Below, piece by piece: positions 1 to 11,356 of a stretch of DNA of 64,000 nucleotides. How positions within the stretch are numbered: the stretch's first letter is position 1; every line of letters starts with the position of its first letter. The stretch comes from Clarkia xantiana subsp. parviflora (lineage: Eukaryota; Streptophyta; Magnoliopsida; Myrtales; Onagraceae), in the NCBI GenBank assembly GCA_036873135.1, contig JAPTYO010000003.1:26374001-26438000 (forward strand), written 5' to 3'. A program made the position numbers and the translations under genes. Under the pieces are notes generated by a model. It did not search any database and was not told the DNA's origin. It saw only the letters and a program-made list of their open reading frames with translations.

Positions 1-9
1 AAACATTTT

Positions 10-103
10 TTCCGGTAAGAAGTTCACCAGATTGTGGGGAACCGAAAATGGGGTATGTGGGTGTCGAATGTTAGGGTTTCGATGACACAAGAACAGCTGG
101 TAT
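10..103 (+). pseudogene. Decayed ERF/AP2 gene fragment
   Basis: This stretch aligns base by base with codons of the intact ERF gene at 3286-3675, from the codons just before AAGAAGTTCACC through the conserved WGKWVSEIR-to-RLWL part of the AP2 domain. Shared blocks include AAGAAGTTCACC, AATGGGG, TGGGTGTCG and TTAGGGTT. Small indels and substitutions break the reading frame, and similarity fades after about base 103. I infer an old local duplicate or retrocopy of the ERF gene 3.2 kb downstream. Its 5' part is either lost or outside the window. Confidence 0.75.
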
Positions 104-3070
104 CACCAGTAGCAAGCTTGCTCATTTATAAACAATGTTTTAAAAATAATGCCCTAAACCATAAGGTGGTTGATTATCGGTTTGACCAACCTGACCGGTT
201 CACCGGTTAGCTAATTTTAGAAAAAAAAAAAATCGCTTTACATTATAATCTTTTATTAGAATCGAACTTTTAGTACAACTAGTTCATCACGTTCCTGCCC
301 AGCTTGATCGCCGACCCGGTTTTCAAATCATTGTTTACGAGATCCTAATATTGATCACCATATGAAAAATAGAAGAAGTAGAAAAGCTCCAACGGTTTTC
401 TTTTGATATTAATTCTTTGATCATTGCATACATCATAAGAATGTGCCCACTCTTTTTTTTGGTAATAAAATGTGCCCACTCCATACGTTATGTTTTTATA
501 TCTCACTTATTAGTTATTACCATCCATCACTATTGAACGGGATAACAGATGACGTAAGAGCTGAGATGGCTTCAAGTATGTGCGTACAAGTAGCTGGAAT
601 TGACTTCTTTACTGAAGTTTTGACTCATGACAAGACATCCACTATTTGTAACGAAAATCAAGAGTAACTAAAAGTAATCGTTCTAATTTTGACGTTGAAA
701 TTTAACTGAATTTTCATGTCCACCTTATGTGATCCACAATGTTACCAAAAACCGATTATTTAAGTATGGATGAGTTTAATTGTAACTAATTGCTCTTTTT
801 TTTTTTTTTTTTTTTTAAGATTTAGGTTACTATTTTATCTCATGATATGTTCCATAGACGTGCTCTAATAAGCGAAAGACATCAATACAGTTGATCGCTT
901 GACAAATTCGGTCATAATTTCAGTCAAATATAAGATAGATGATGCAGCCTAATTGGAGTTAGGAAGCGTAAAATTTCGTTAATTCAAAGAATACTAAAAG
1001 TTTGACGTATAGTTGAGCAAAATCTCGATTTTTTTATTAATGATTCAACTGAATGCAAACGACTGCTAATAAAGTCTTAAATATTGTAAACGAAAATCCT
1101 AACCTTAGGAAAGACCCGAAAATAACAACAAAGTTCAAACAAATCGAAAAATTATAAAAAGACCCGAAAAATACTAAAATGCGATATTAACAATCTAAAC
1201 GATGAAATTTGGCCGAAAAGTAGCGTTAATCATAGCGAAACGATGATTTTTGCTCTAAACACCGTTTTCGCATGAAAAAACAATTCGCGCTCCAGAATCC
1301 AATACTTGAAAGTCCGGGACCAGAATTTTTGAAATCGTAGAATTATTTAATTCTGTCCGCATCAATAGAATATTTAGTTGTTCATTCACAAAAGTCTGAC
1401 TATTTATTTTGTTTTAAAAAATAATCAAACCAAACTAGTTTTATTTCAACTAATTGTTTAAAAATGAATACAAATAATTAATGTAATTGAGTCGGTGACC
1501 AAAGAATCGGTCGATATTCCATTAATTAATGTTGCGGCCAAGTTGTGTTAACTGTTAAGCGTGGATGTCACCGACTTGATCCGCCGCCTCTGACTCGTTC
1601 CAATTAAATATGGAAACATTTATTTTATTAATTATTATTTATTATTGTGGCTAATCTGCTTTCCCCATGGCACCACCACCTCTAGAATGTCATGTCATGT
1701 CCCCATAAATAAAATACTAACAATAATACAGTTACACTACTTTGACCTTCCCTTCAAAGAACCTTGAACAAATTGTAAGTTTGTAACCCTCTAATATTAT
1801 AAGAAAATGCAATTTACCACCTAAACTTTATATTTTACTAAACTATTAATAATTATGTAAGGGTGGTGAAATCATGCTGTTAATAAACTTATCGTGTTAA
1901 ACTAATTAAATACAAATGATAAGCTTATTATATTGAATTTACATATATTATATTTTTAATGCATGTTCAATTTATATTAGTGTGTTACGTTAAGTTAATT
2001 AGGTGTGTACTTTCACCTTTGATATCTTTTTAAGTAAAAATTAAAATAACGAATTTTTCATAGAAAAAATATATATAATTTCATATATTAAATAATAGAG
2101 CATTCATTTGAATAAGAGTTATTGAAATATTTATTGTATTATCGTGCACAAATATGTTAAGTAATGTGTTGTTTAAACATAAGCGGGCCGTATATATTAT
2201 TTAATATTGTTCATAATATGTTATCATTTTTTTTAATGCTTGTACGAGCATGACTTTTTCATTTGTTATCATATTGTGTACAAAATTGCGAGACTTACCA
2301 TTATGTTTGTATATTAATCTAATCAACTATGAAAATAGAAAAATATTAATGATCAGTATTTTACCATTTATAGGTTAATCCCGGTGCGAGCAAAAAAAAT
2401 TATAAATACAAAGCAAGTATGTAACGATGTTGCCATCTTGATGAGACTCCCTAAGACACCCGCTAAAAAAATAATAAAATATACAAAATCACGCGTGTCT
2501 ATATATATATATTATAAAAAATATAAAATATATCGCCCCGCGGGTCAAGACGGTCGACCCATCCCGTCCCATACATCTCGCGGGGCGGGGCGGGGCGGGT
2601 CGATCCGCATGTCGCCTACTAGAAACACATAATATTTTAGCAACAATTCTAAACCCTAAACAACAGATTTAGATATTCAAATTTAGCTCAAAATTCGAAT
2701 CACAAATAATTTAAATCCAAATTCAAATGCAAGTCACCAAACTCATTAAAATTATTATTATTTTGACAATTGTATATTATCTATATAGTTTTATATAATA
2801 TATATACAAATGATATACATGTATGGGGCGGGGCGGCTGGGCGGATTGACCCAAAAAACGTACCCGCCCCACGAATTACAGATCGCAGGTCGGTAGAGTA
2901 AAATCGAGGCGGAAGTCCGCGGATCGGCAAATACCCGTGACCTGTTACCACCTCTAGTCGAAAGTTTCAATATGGGTTAATTTTGGCACGAAAATAGAAG
3001 ACTATGGCTATAAACGAATACATATTAACACTCAATGACTAAATTATTAAAGAAGTTCCGTCCATTATTT
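104..3070. other. AT-rich intergenic DNA with two GC-rich patches
   Basis: No supportable gene is seen. Two GC-rich patches stand out in AT-rich DNA: about 2533-2612 (repeated GGGGC runs) and about 2823-2955 (GGGGCGGGGCGG, then reverse-complementary CCCGCCCC). They look like the two subterminal parts of a degenerate, palindromic DNA transposon, but I could not define termini or a target-site duplication. Confidence 0.4.
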
Positions 3071-3077
3071 AAATTCC

Positions 3078-3204
3078 CACGTGGACCAGACACACACTCA
3101 TAACTTTTGACCATTGAAAATATTGACTCTCGCAAAAACGAAAATACCTTTTCTCCAATAATTAATGCACTGCGACTTTAAATCCAATCCTCAACCTATA
3201 AATA
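3078..3204 (+). promoter_or_regulatory. ERF gene proximal promoter (G-box, W-boxes, TATA box)
   Basis: A TATA box (TATAAATA) lies at 3197-3204, 82 bases before the ATG. Upstream are a G-box core CACGTGG (3078-3084), a W-box TTGACC (3107-3112) and a second W-box core TTGAC (3123-3127). W-boxes bind WRKY factors and G-boxes bind bZIP/bHLH factors. This would suit a stress or immunity-responsive ERF, but regulation is an inference from motifs only. Confidence 0.55.
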
Positions 3205-3285
3205 CGCTAATCTTCTCCGATCTTTCTCCAACATTCTACCCAACAACTAATATACAGCTACTACAAACATATAAACACTAAAACG

Positions 3286-3675
3286 ATGACCAGTTCAGAG
3301 GAAAGCGGCGGTTCCGACAAGAAGTTCACCGGAGTTCGGCGGCGGAAATGGGGAAAATGGGTGTCGGAGATTAGGGTTCCGGGGACCCAGGAGCGGCTGT
3401 GGCTCGGCTCTTACTCGACGCCGGAGGGAGCGGCGGTGGCCCACGATATCGCCTTCTTTTGCCTGAAGCGGCCGTCGTCGCTCGACAAGCTCAACTTTCC
3501 GTCGCTTCTGCCGGCGGGGCTGCGGCCGGACTTGTCGCCGGGGTCGGTGCAGACGGTGGCGTCGGATGCGGGTATGGCGGTGGATGCGAGGATTATAGCG
3601 CAGAGATCGGGTGATGGGAGATATTACGGTAATGGTGAAGAAGATCTGAGCGTTGAAGATTACGATGATCAGTGA
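3286..3675 (+). CDS. ERF019: AP2/ERF transcription factor, ERF019-like
   Basis: This is an intact single-exon gene of 129 residues. Residues about 12-66 form one AP2 DNA-binding domain: KKFTGVRRRKWGKWVSEIR, RLWLGSY and AAVAHDIAFF are visible, ending in LNFPSLLP. After the domain come SPGSVQ and ASDAGMAVDA, which match the layout I recall for Arabidopsis ERF019 (DREB-type, At1g22810), including its insertion-type AHD-FFCL-P-SL-LNFP segment. The C-terminus is acidic, as expected for an activation region. The protein is expected to act in the nucleus as a DNA-binding regulator in stress, immunity or growth. The first ATG follows a TATA box and a plausible 5' UTR. The gene is GC-richer than its surroundings. 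Assignment to ERF019 rather than the close paralogue ERF020 is likely but not proven. Confidence 0.88.
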   Translation: MTSSEESGGSDKKFTGVRRRKWGKWVSEIRVPGTQERLWLGSYSTPEGAAVAHDIAFFCLKRPSSLDKLNFPSLLPAGLRPDLSPGSVQTVASDAGMAVDARIIAQRSGDGRYYGNGEEDLSVEDYDDQ

Positions 3676-4126
3676 AGAGAGATGAGGAAGATGAAGAGTG
3701 TTTAGAGATTGTGAAACCCTAGCTTGGGAAAAAGCATTATGGGGGTGATATACACAGAATCTATTGTCACGTATATTATCAGAATCTTTTACACTTTTCT
3801 TTTTCCCGCCCATTCTGGGGCTTTCGAAAATGTAGAAAGTTTCTTGATGATTGTAAGATCAACACAAATTCTTTAGTAATTAAGATAATGTAACTATTCA
3901 ACGTACTATCCATTCACCAAATGCCTCGGATCGGAGTTCGAGTTTTGGAAATGAAAATATATTGTGGTAATTGATCAACATATCAATCCCTACAACAGGG
4001 ATATAAGTGGAGATAGGTATATCAAACTATCTGATATGATACTATTTACTCAAGCGTTGTTTTAATCGAAAGTTTACTTTTTATGACATCAAACCTGTAA
4101 TTCATAACCTTACGTCTCTCCTCATA

Positions 4127-4131
4127 TATTG
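4127..4131. repeat. Left target-site duplication TATTG
   Basis: TATTG here and at 7015-7019 flanks the LTR element precisely: TG of the LTR follows at 4132, and CA ends at 7014. Confidence 0.75.
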
Positions 4132-4879
4132 TGTTTCGACCAAGTTATTGCGGGCTGTCCGCTGAATAACTTGTCGATGTCTTCGGGTTGGGTGCGAGCT
4201 TGTCTGGGCCAAGTCCGTCTCCTTGGATCGTGCACGGGCCTTTGCCTTCGTCTTCTGATCGCACTAAGTCCTTCGGGCTCTCTCGCTAGCTGTCTATCCG
4301 TACTTGCGAGAGGAGCATTACCAAGCAACTCCCGCGGAGGGGGGGGGGGGGTGCTTGGTGCGCTCACTCCGACGATCAACATTAGACAGTTTCTAGAGAG
4401 AGAAAGTTTAGAGAGAGGTCAGAGCTTTTCCTAATTCTCACCCAAAGTGACTTTAAAATGTTTACCCCCAAGGTGGCTATTTATAGGCAACCTTGGACCG
4501 TAGACCGGTTTTGGCCCGGTTCAATGTGGAAATGTGAACCGGGATGCAGGGGAGAGCTTTGGGAAAAAGACTCTGACGCGCGTCTCAGGCGGCTGTCACG
4601 AGCGGGACGCGCGCGCCTTTGAAACATAAGTCTCGGACACATAGAAGTTAGTTAGAAATCGGGTCTCCTATACATTCGAGACAAAATGGGGGGTGTGCGC
4701 GACACCCCCCGAGGTGCTAAGCTTACCCGGAATTCCGGGTAAGCCCCGGGGGTGCCGGGCAAGTTCGCGACTTGCCCGGTTTCCCCCGGTTAGCTCGAAA
4801 TTGGGTTTCGTAGTGGGTCTCGTGCGCGTACGAGGTCCGAATAATTAAAACTGAGCCCGAATCATGCGTATATCCATCA
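4132..4879 (-). repeat. 3' LTR of the retrotransposon remnant (748 bp)
   Basis: It has TG...CA termini on the plus strand and is collinear with 6346-7014 at high identity. It carries a poly-C/poly-G run (about 4340), the minus-strand TATA box and three strong palindromes: GGGGGGTGTGCGC/GACACCCCCC at 4688-4710, the CTTACCCGG/CCGGGTAAG palindrome at 4721-4744, and GGGCAAGTTCGCGACTTGCCC-like at about 4757-4779. Confidence 0.75.
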
Positions 4880-5672
4880 CTTGCCCCCGAGTTAAATAAT
4901 GGCTTGACCTTTGTTTAACTCTATTTTAAGATAGGGTATACGCGTGATTCGGGTCGTCCGCTCACCTTGAGTTTTGACCTACCAATGGTGGATACGCGCG
5001 GCTCAGGCGAGCTTCTTGCCTTAGTTTTTTGAGATGGTCATGCTTGACAACTACGCAAAGGGTTAGTAGCACAACGGACTACAAGTAACATGATAAATGT
5101 GGTTTTGGAAAAAATGAGGCGTGAGCACACATGAGATTTTTCGGGTTTGTAAGATGATCGAATACATATGGAACGTTCATGCCATGACTAATTGTACTAA
5201 AACGATAATAAATCATGAAAGTTTTGATAAAACGTTTTTCATGCAATATGATGGTTTTCGGGAGCCCGTCGTCCGAGACGGCCGTCTTGACGGCGAGACG
5301 ACGGTTTTTGTAAATGAAATAATGCCGGGTTTGGAAAATCACATGTGATGGACTTGATATGAAAAATCATAAAAATAATGTTTTCAAGTAGTTGAGACTA
5401 TTTGAAATAAATTAGTCAAATTTAGCTAAGTCACTTGATGGTGAAAATCCAAGTTATCAACAACTTTTTAAAAAATGGAGGGTGGATGTGAGTGTACCTC
5501 TTGGATGTATGGTGCTTGTTAGGTTATGTAGTCCCCCCTCTTTGTGATAGTTTATAAAACTATACACATTTGAATAGGTTGTTGAGAGGGTTTTTTTGAA
5601 GAGGGTAAGGTAGTGATTTAGGAATTCACTTTAGGGTACTAGTGTGACCCCATTTCGGCCGGCCACCACCAG

Positions 5673-6345
5673 CACTACAAGAATTAAGGATTATAGCGAC
5701 AACCATAATCGTCGCAATAACCCCAAAAAGCGTCGTTATATATGTGTTGCGACGACAAATTGTCGCAATAACTTTGTCACTATAGACCCCTAGCAGTAGG
5801 TCCCAATTGAGACAAAAATATATGTCATCGCAATAGAGTGTATCTATTGCGAGGACGATTATCAACACATCTGCGAGATTAATTGTCGCAATTGATCTAT
5901 CTATTGCGGGAATTTGATAACTCTGTTGCGACAACAAATGTAAAATTATTATCGCGGTATGTACATGTATTGTGAGGATTCATAAATTCTGTTGCGATGA
6001 TAAATATAAAGTTATTGTCATAATTCGTATCCCTACTGCGAGGATTTGATACCTCTATTGGGTCGATACATTTAAAAATATTATTGCAATGTGTGCATAT
6101 TGTGAGGATTTAGTAATTCTATAGCGATGACAAATTTAAAATTATTGTCGCAATTGATTTCCTATTGCCAAGATTTAATAACTATATTGTGACGACACAT
6201 CTAAAAAAATTATTATCTATTGTGTGGACTTTTAATTCATTTGTGACGATAATAAAGTATTTAATTTAATTTTTATTCATTGCAATGTAAATATAATTGG
6301 TTGCAATGTAAAATTATTATCTATTGTGTGGACTTTTAATTCATT
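5673..6345 (+). mobile_element. One end of a CACTA (En/Spm-like) transposon with subterminal repeats
   Basis: It starts with CACTACAAGAATTAAGG, the canonical CACTA terminus. It is followed by several degenerate copies of a motif like TTGCGACGACAAAT and its complement, the usual subterminal repeats of plant CACTA elements. No matching inward-facing end (TTCTTGTAGTG) is found before the truncated LTR at about 6346. I infer that a CACTA element nested in the retrotransposon and a later deletion removed its other end, the retroelement interior and part of the right LTR. Confidence 0.65.
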
Positions 6346-6768
6346 TCCGTACCTGCGAGAGGAGCATTACCAAGCAACTCCCGCGGAGAGGGGGGGGGGT
6401 GCTTGGTGCGCTCACTCCGACGATCAACATTAGACAGTTTCTAGAGAGAGAAAGTTTAGAGAGAGGTCAGAGCTTTTCCTAATTCTCACCCAAAGTGACT
6501 TTAAAATGTTTACCCCCAAGGTGGCTATTTATAGGCAACCTTGGACCGTAGACCGGTTTTGGCCCGGTTCAATGTGGAAATGTGAACCGGGATGCAGGGG
6601 AGAGCTTTGGGAAAAGGACTCTGACGCGCGTCTCAGGCGGCTGTCACGAGCGGGACGCGCGCGCCTTTGAAACATAGGTCTCGGACACATAGGAGTTAGT
6701 TAGAAATCGGGTCTCCTATACATTCGAGACAAAATGGGGGGTGTGCGCGACACCCCCCGAGGTGCTAA

Positions 6769-6879
6769 GCTTACCCGGAATTCCGGGTAAGCCCAGGCTT
6801 ACCCGGAATTCCGGGTGAGCCTAGGCTTACCCGGAAATTCCGGGTAAGCTAGACTTACCCGGAATATTCCGGGTAAGCC
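6769..6879. repeat. Four tandem palindromes in the right LTR
   Basis: The CTTACCCGGAATTCCGGG palindrome that occurs once in the left LTR (4721-4744) is present here four times with about 28-bp spacing and slight variants (an extra A or TA at the dyad centre). In the element's minus orientation they lie in U3, roughly 240-350 bp upstream of the TATA box. Confidence 0.8.
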
Positions 6880-7019
6880 CCCGGGGGTGCCGGGCAAGTT
6901 CGCGACTTGCCCAGTTTCCCCCGGTTAGCTCGAAATTGGGTTTCGTAGTGGGTCTCGTGCGCGTACGAGGTCCGAATAATTAAAACCGAGCCCGAATCAT
7001 GCGTATATCCATCATATTG

Positions 7020-7960
7020 TGATTTCATCGATTGCAAATCCCTTTAATTGGAAGTGTACTTTTTACGACACTAAACCTGCATGCACTCCAGGATTCTACG
7101 TCTCCCCACACATTGATTCATCGATAGCAATTCCCCTTAACTAAATGTGTACTTTTTACAGCAGTAAACCTGCACTCTAGGACCCTACGTTGTCCACACG
7201 TTTACTGGTTCCGTGCATGTGGTCTTTTCAAACCTGCCTCCTGAACGACCGCACTATGCCCCGCGTTATGTTTCCCCTTGCTCAAACTTGCATTTACGTG
7301 CCGCCCTTACCGGGAGTTGCAACTTTGGGCTTTCCTGGAGAGAGCTACCAGCTGTGATACCAGTTGCTGCATGAGAAATTGACGAGCGAGTCCTGACCCA
7401 CTACATAACCCCATTGATAATCTTTACTAAAACTAATTAGTAATAGTAAGAGTAGTCAATTGATTAACTTTGTATAATGTTTGAACCCTTATATACACTG
7501 TGTTACTATTACATTGTGGACGTAGACTCTAACATTCCTAGGGATCTCATCAGAAGAGCAACAGTCGTAGCATGCTTACCCCACAATTAAAGTAAATCAC
7601 AATCACACCAAATCAACGTGTAAGGAGCAACACGCGTAGTATAAGCTTGCTCTAAACCTAGTTTTTAAACATTGAGTCAACTCGTAAGTAGCAAAATGCT
7701 GACCGCAAATATTTTTATTTACTAAAATAAAATTTATGCGAAATTTAAAATCAAGAGACCGATAATTAAAGAATAAAACACTTAAACTACTAAATGATCA
7801 TATTATATAATTATTAATAATATATATATCTTGTCCCTATCGTCTCACAGCATACGCCATGTTTAATTTATGTACTCATGCAGACATGCACATAACGTTT
7901 TGACCACTCATCACTTTCAAAGGTACTAAAACGAAGACGATGACGGAGTTGCTTGCGTGG
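7020..7960. other. Short tandem repeats flanking the retroelement; no gene
   Basis: Blocks of about 100 bp containing GTACTTTTTAC and CTAAACCTGCA recur at about 7050 and 7148, and a related block lies at about 4074 on the other side of the retroelement. The element therefore landed in a small tandem array. No coding region is seen. Confidence 0.45.
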
Positions 7961-8098
7961 CTTCAACTTATAGTTGTTTTAATAGAGAAATACTGTCTTC
8001 AAATGTTACTAGTCAACTTTATTTATGTCTTAGGGTAGTCTATTACAAACAAAATATAATAATTAAGTAATAATTACTTATTCCATACAAAGTGGCGT

Positions 8099-8802
8099 CT
8101 AATTATAATGCGGTGAAAGATAGTCCCTAAATTTACTTTTTGAACCATGTGTGAGCTCAAAAGCAGTGGTTATACCCATGGCAATAAGGATCCTGGCTTC
8201 TCGGTTTCTCTCCGTCAATGCTTGTTGCCCAGTCACCGAAAAACAAGGACTTTGTGCAGGAGGGGCTTTTCTCATATCATCATACAATTGAGCATATTGA
8301 TTTTTCACAAGAAACTCTAACCCGTCTTGATAAATCCCTCCAATAGCACCATACGCGTCCCCACAATCTTTAAGGTATTGCTTGTATTTCGGGTCAGTTT
8401 CACTATTAAATAGTTTGCTAGCCTCTATATAAGTCGACGTCACGCTTTCCGTTCCTTGCGATAGCGCTACCTGAATTGTGGTATATCAAAAAAAAAAATA
8501 GTGGGAATTTACAATTAAAATGTATGAGAAAAAAAATCAAATTTTATATCATAATATGGAAGTCATAACAAAAATTATTGCATGTATATCCACCACTGTA
8601 CCTGAGCAAGTTCTTGCATGTTGGCTTGTTCGGCATGAACGTTGTCTACGTAAACCTTATTGCAAAACCCGTAATCCTCAGTTTGTCGACACACTATATC
8701 GATTAGGGCTTGGGTGTCGGGGTCGAATCCAAAGGCTGTCGGGACTAGCAATGACACAATAGTGCCAACCATAAGGACAAGCAAAGGACTGTTTGTAGCC
8801 AT
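8099..8802 (-). CDS. PMEI-domain secreted inhibitor, tandem copy 1
   Basis: There are two exons: 8802-8602 (67 codons) and 8470-8099 (123 codons plus stop). They join in phase 0 at CAG|GTACAG ... ATTCAG|GTA, giving 190 residues. Residues 1-25 are a signal peptide (LLVLMVGTIVSLLVP). The mature part has the plant invertase/pectin methylesterase inhibitor pattern: CRQTEDYGFC (Cys pair eight residues apart), then YLKDCGDAY, then SPCF. The four cysteines are expected to form two disulfides in a four-helix bundle. The family blocks cell-wall or vacuolar invertase, or pectin methylesterase, by 1:1 complexes; which of these cannot be told from sequence. Copy 1 differs from copies 2 and 3 at TYIEASKLFNSE. 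Confidence 0.85.
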
Positions 8803-8877
8803 CTAATTTCTTTCTAGCTAGCTAGAGAATATATTTATAATTTGAGTGTTGTGAAGAGAAAGTGAATGGTTGTGGTT

Positions 8878-8886
8878 AATTTATAG
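8878..8886 (-). promoter_or_regulatory. TATA box of PMEI copy 1
   Basis: The complement reads CTATAAATT, about 76 bases upstream of the ATG at 8802. The same element recurs at the same distance in copy 2. Confidence 0.6.
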
Positions 8887-10440
8887 TCCATTTCTTCTAG
8901 GGTTAGGGTTCTTACATATATGGTTTTGTTGTGACAAAACGGAATGTGCTTGCCAAATTATTTTAAAATAATAATGTAACGATAATGAGATTTTGTTTAT
9001 AAGGCAATTAACTTGTTTGGATATTCAGTATTTAGAATTGTATTACAAATATATCATAGCATTTTAGCATGATGTTTAATTAGAGAATCTATTTTTTCTA
9101 GTATATATAGTAATCTTCTAAATGACATACTTAATTATAATGATTAGTTTTTTTTAGGCCAAATAATTACCATTATTAGTTTGATGCGGTATATCCTAAC
9201 CGCTTATGTCTACATTCCGTATATACGATAAAAAGAAAGCGTGTTATATTATTTGGAATTATATCAAATGGACAATTCATATTTTTTATTGGATTAAATT
9301 ATTCACTTAAATTATATAAAAATATTTGGCTAAACAATGGGTATTCTTCGTATTTCACAGCTAATAATATTAAGCCAAAACACAAGAACATACGGTTGGA
9401 GTCTTCATACACTTCAGTCGAGATCGAGATAAAATTGGTATAAAATTTCCAACATAAATTTTTGTATGCTTAAGATAAAAACTATAATAGGAAAGTATGA
9501 GATTACAAACTAAAACTAAAGTAACTATATAATCTAAGTGCGGAAATAATTATCAGATGGTTAATAAAGGTAGAAACAATATAGAGGTAACATAACTAAT
9601 TAAGATATCATAAATATTATGAAAACTTTATAAATATTACCGAATGGACGACATGATCGCACACATACATACATACATAAAGTAGGAGAATGAACTTTTT
9701 AAAGTGACACTTGTACCATTGACTAGCCAGTCGAACTAAGCTATAACGACATATTTAGTTCACATAAAATGAATTAAGAAGAAATAAAGAATGAGAAATA
9801 GAAAATAGAAAAACCAGTTTGACCATTAGGCAACCTAATCATGTGCAGACTCAACCAGGACCACCAATGTCAAACCTTAACTGTATCCAATTCGACCTAG
9901 GCTCTTCCCTATTTATTATTATTTTTTTGAAATCTTATTTATTTATTAATATTTAAATGTAATTTTTCTGTTTTTTAAAAGTGTTTTTATATACTGAAAA
10001 TAAACTTTTAACTTGGCAAAAAAAAAAAATGAATTTAAATGGTAAACATGTCCAAAAGTTATTACGGATCAGTATCTTAGTATTATAACTATTTCAGAGG
10101 AGGTGTAATATGATAGATCTATGGAATAAGTAATACAAATTCAAAGTGGAATAAAACGAAGAAATTTGTATTCCACCAACTCATAAAGTGAGTTATGTTC
10201 CAAAAGATGAATCAAGTTCGAATTCTGCTAAAGACGCTTCTTTTAGGGAGGGCTTAAACCTTCACACTGCGGATTCGGAATTGTGGAAGCAATCTTGTTC
10301 ACAAAAGAATAGTAATTATATACGTATATAAACGTTTCTAATAGATTCATCGGAAATAGTTTTATAGAGAAATTAAGCTATTAGAGATCACTTTCATGAA
10401 AAATAATTATAGAACAGTATGTGTGATCAATTCACGAACA
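8887..10440. other. Duplicated upstream flank of PMEI copy 1
   Basis: There is no gene. Much of this stretch (for example about 8920-9190, 9390-9640 and 9850-10000) is recognisably homologous to the flanks of copies 2 (11370-12400) and 3 (17080-19320), so the amplified unit includes roughly 2 kb upstream of the gene. Confidence 0.6.
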
Positions 10441-10576
10441 GTTTTTTTAGTTATTTTAATAGAGAAATACATGTCTTCAAATGTTACTAGTCATCTTTAT
10501 TTATGTCTTAGGGTAGACTATTACAAATAAAACATAATAACTATGTACTAATTACTTATTCCATACAAAGTGACGT

Positions 10577-11276
10577 CTAATTATAATGTGGTGAAAGATG
10601 GTCCCTAAATTTACTTTTTGAACCATGTGTGAGCTCGAAAGCAGTGGTTATACCCATGGCAATAAGGATCCTGGCTTCTCGGTTTCTCTCCGTCAATGCT
10701 TGTTGCCCAGTCACCGAAAAACAAGGACTTTGTGCAGGAGGGGCTTTCCTCATATCATCATACAATTGAGCATATTGATTTTTCACAAGAAACTCTAACC
10801 CGTCTTGATAAATCCCTCCAATAGCACCATACGCGTCCCCACAATCTTTAAGGTATTGCTTGTATTTCGGGTCAGTTTCGCTCTGAAATAATCGGCTAGC
10901 CTCTATAAAAGTCGACGTCACACTTTCTGTGCCTTGCGAAAGCGCTACCTGAATAGTGGTATTTCTAAAAAAAATTAGTGGGAATTTACAGTTAAACCGT
11001 ATGAGAAAAAATTCATATGTTATATCATAATATGGAAGCCGTAACAAAAACTATTGCATATATATTTGACTATATATATACCTGAGCAAGCTCTTGCATG
11101 TTGGCTTGTCCAGCATGTACGTTGTCCACGTAAACCTTATTGCAGAACCCGTAATCCTCGGTTTGTCGACACACTATATCGATCAAGGCTTGGGTGTCGG
11201 GGTCAAATCCAAAGGCTGCCGGGACTAGCAATGACACAGTAGTGCCAACCATAAGAACAAGCAAATGACTAGCCAT
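10577..11276 (-). CDS. PMEI-domain secreted inhibitor, tandem copy 2
   Basis: Exon 1 is 11276-11082 (65 codons) and exon 2 is 10948-10577 (123 codons plus stop), giving 188 residues. Splicing is CAG|GTATAT ... TTCAG|GTA, phase 0. It has a signal peptide (MASHLLVLMVGTTVSLLVP), the CRQTEDYGFC pair, and the DCGDAY and SPCF cysteines, as in copy 1. Diagnostic differences are HAGQANMQ in exon 1, TFIEASRLFQSE early in exon 2 and FRDHLSPHYN at the C-terminus. The short intron (10949-11081) is AT-rich. The role is as for copy 1: extracellular or vacuolar inhibitor of invertase or pectin methylesterase. Confidence 0.85.
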
Positions 11277-11347
11277 CTAATTTCTTTCTAGCTAGTGAGT
11301 AATTATAATTTGAGTGATGTGTGAAGAGATTGTACATGGAAGTGGTT

Positions 11348-11356
11348 AATTTATAG
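11348..11356 (-). promoter_or_regulatory. TATA box of PMEI copy 2
   Basis: The complement reads CTATAAATT, about 72 bases upstream of the start codon, in a block conserved with copy 1. Confidence 0.6.

Larger units (their letters stand above)
4132..7014 (-). mobile_element. LTR retrotransposon remnant, reverse orientation, nested with a CACTA-type end
   Basis: The element begins TGTTTCGACC, ends ATATCCATCA and is flanked by the 5-bp duplication TATTG. The complete left LTR is 4132-4879 (748 bp). The right LTR, about 6346-7014, is truncated at its inner end. Orientation is minus: read that way, each LTR has a TATA box (TATAAATAG, complement of 4477-4486 and 6525-6534), and a purine run, GGGGGCAAG, lies just before the 3' LTR (complement of 4880-4888). 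The primer-binding site is lost with the truncated right LTR. The inside is non-coding. The superfamily cannot be decided without pol. Confidence 0.75.

Noticed and set aside
3295..3813. 172-codon minus-strand frame overlapping the ERF gene
   Set aside because: Antisense shadow of a GC-rich exon: Arg/Pro-rich with no recognisable domain.
4122..4434. Overlapping frames of 86 and 101 codons
   Set aside because: They lie in a long terminal repeat and cross a poly-G run; non-coding.
5690..6340. CRISPR-like or satellite array
   Set aside because: Repeats are degenerate, of both orientations and next to a CACTA terminus; they are transposon subterminal repeats.
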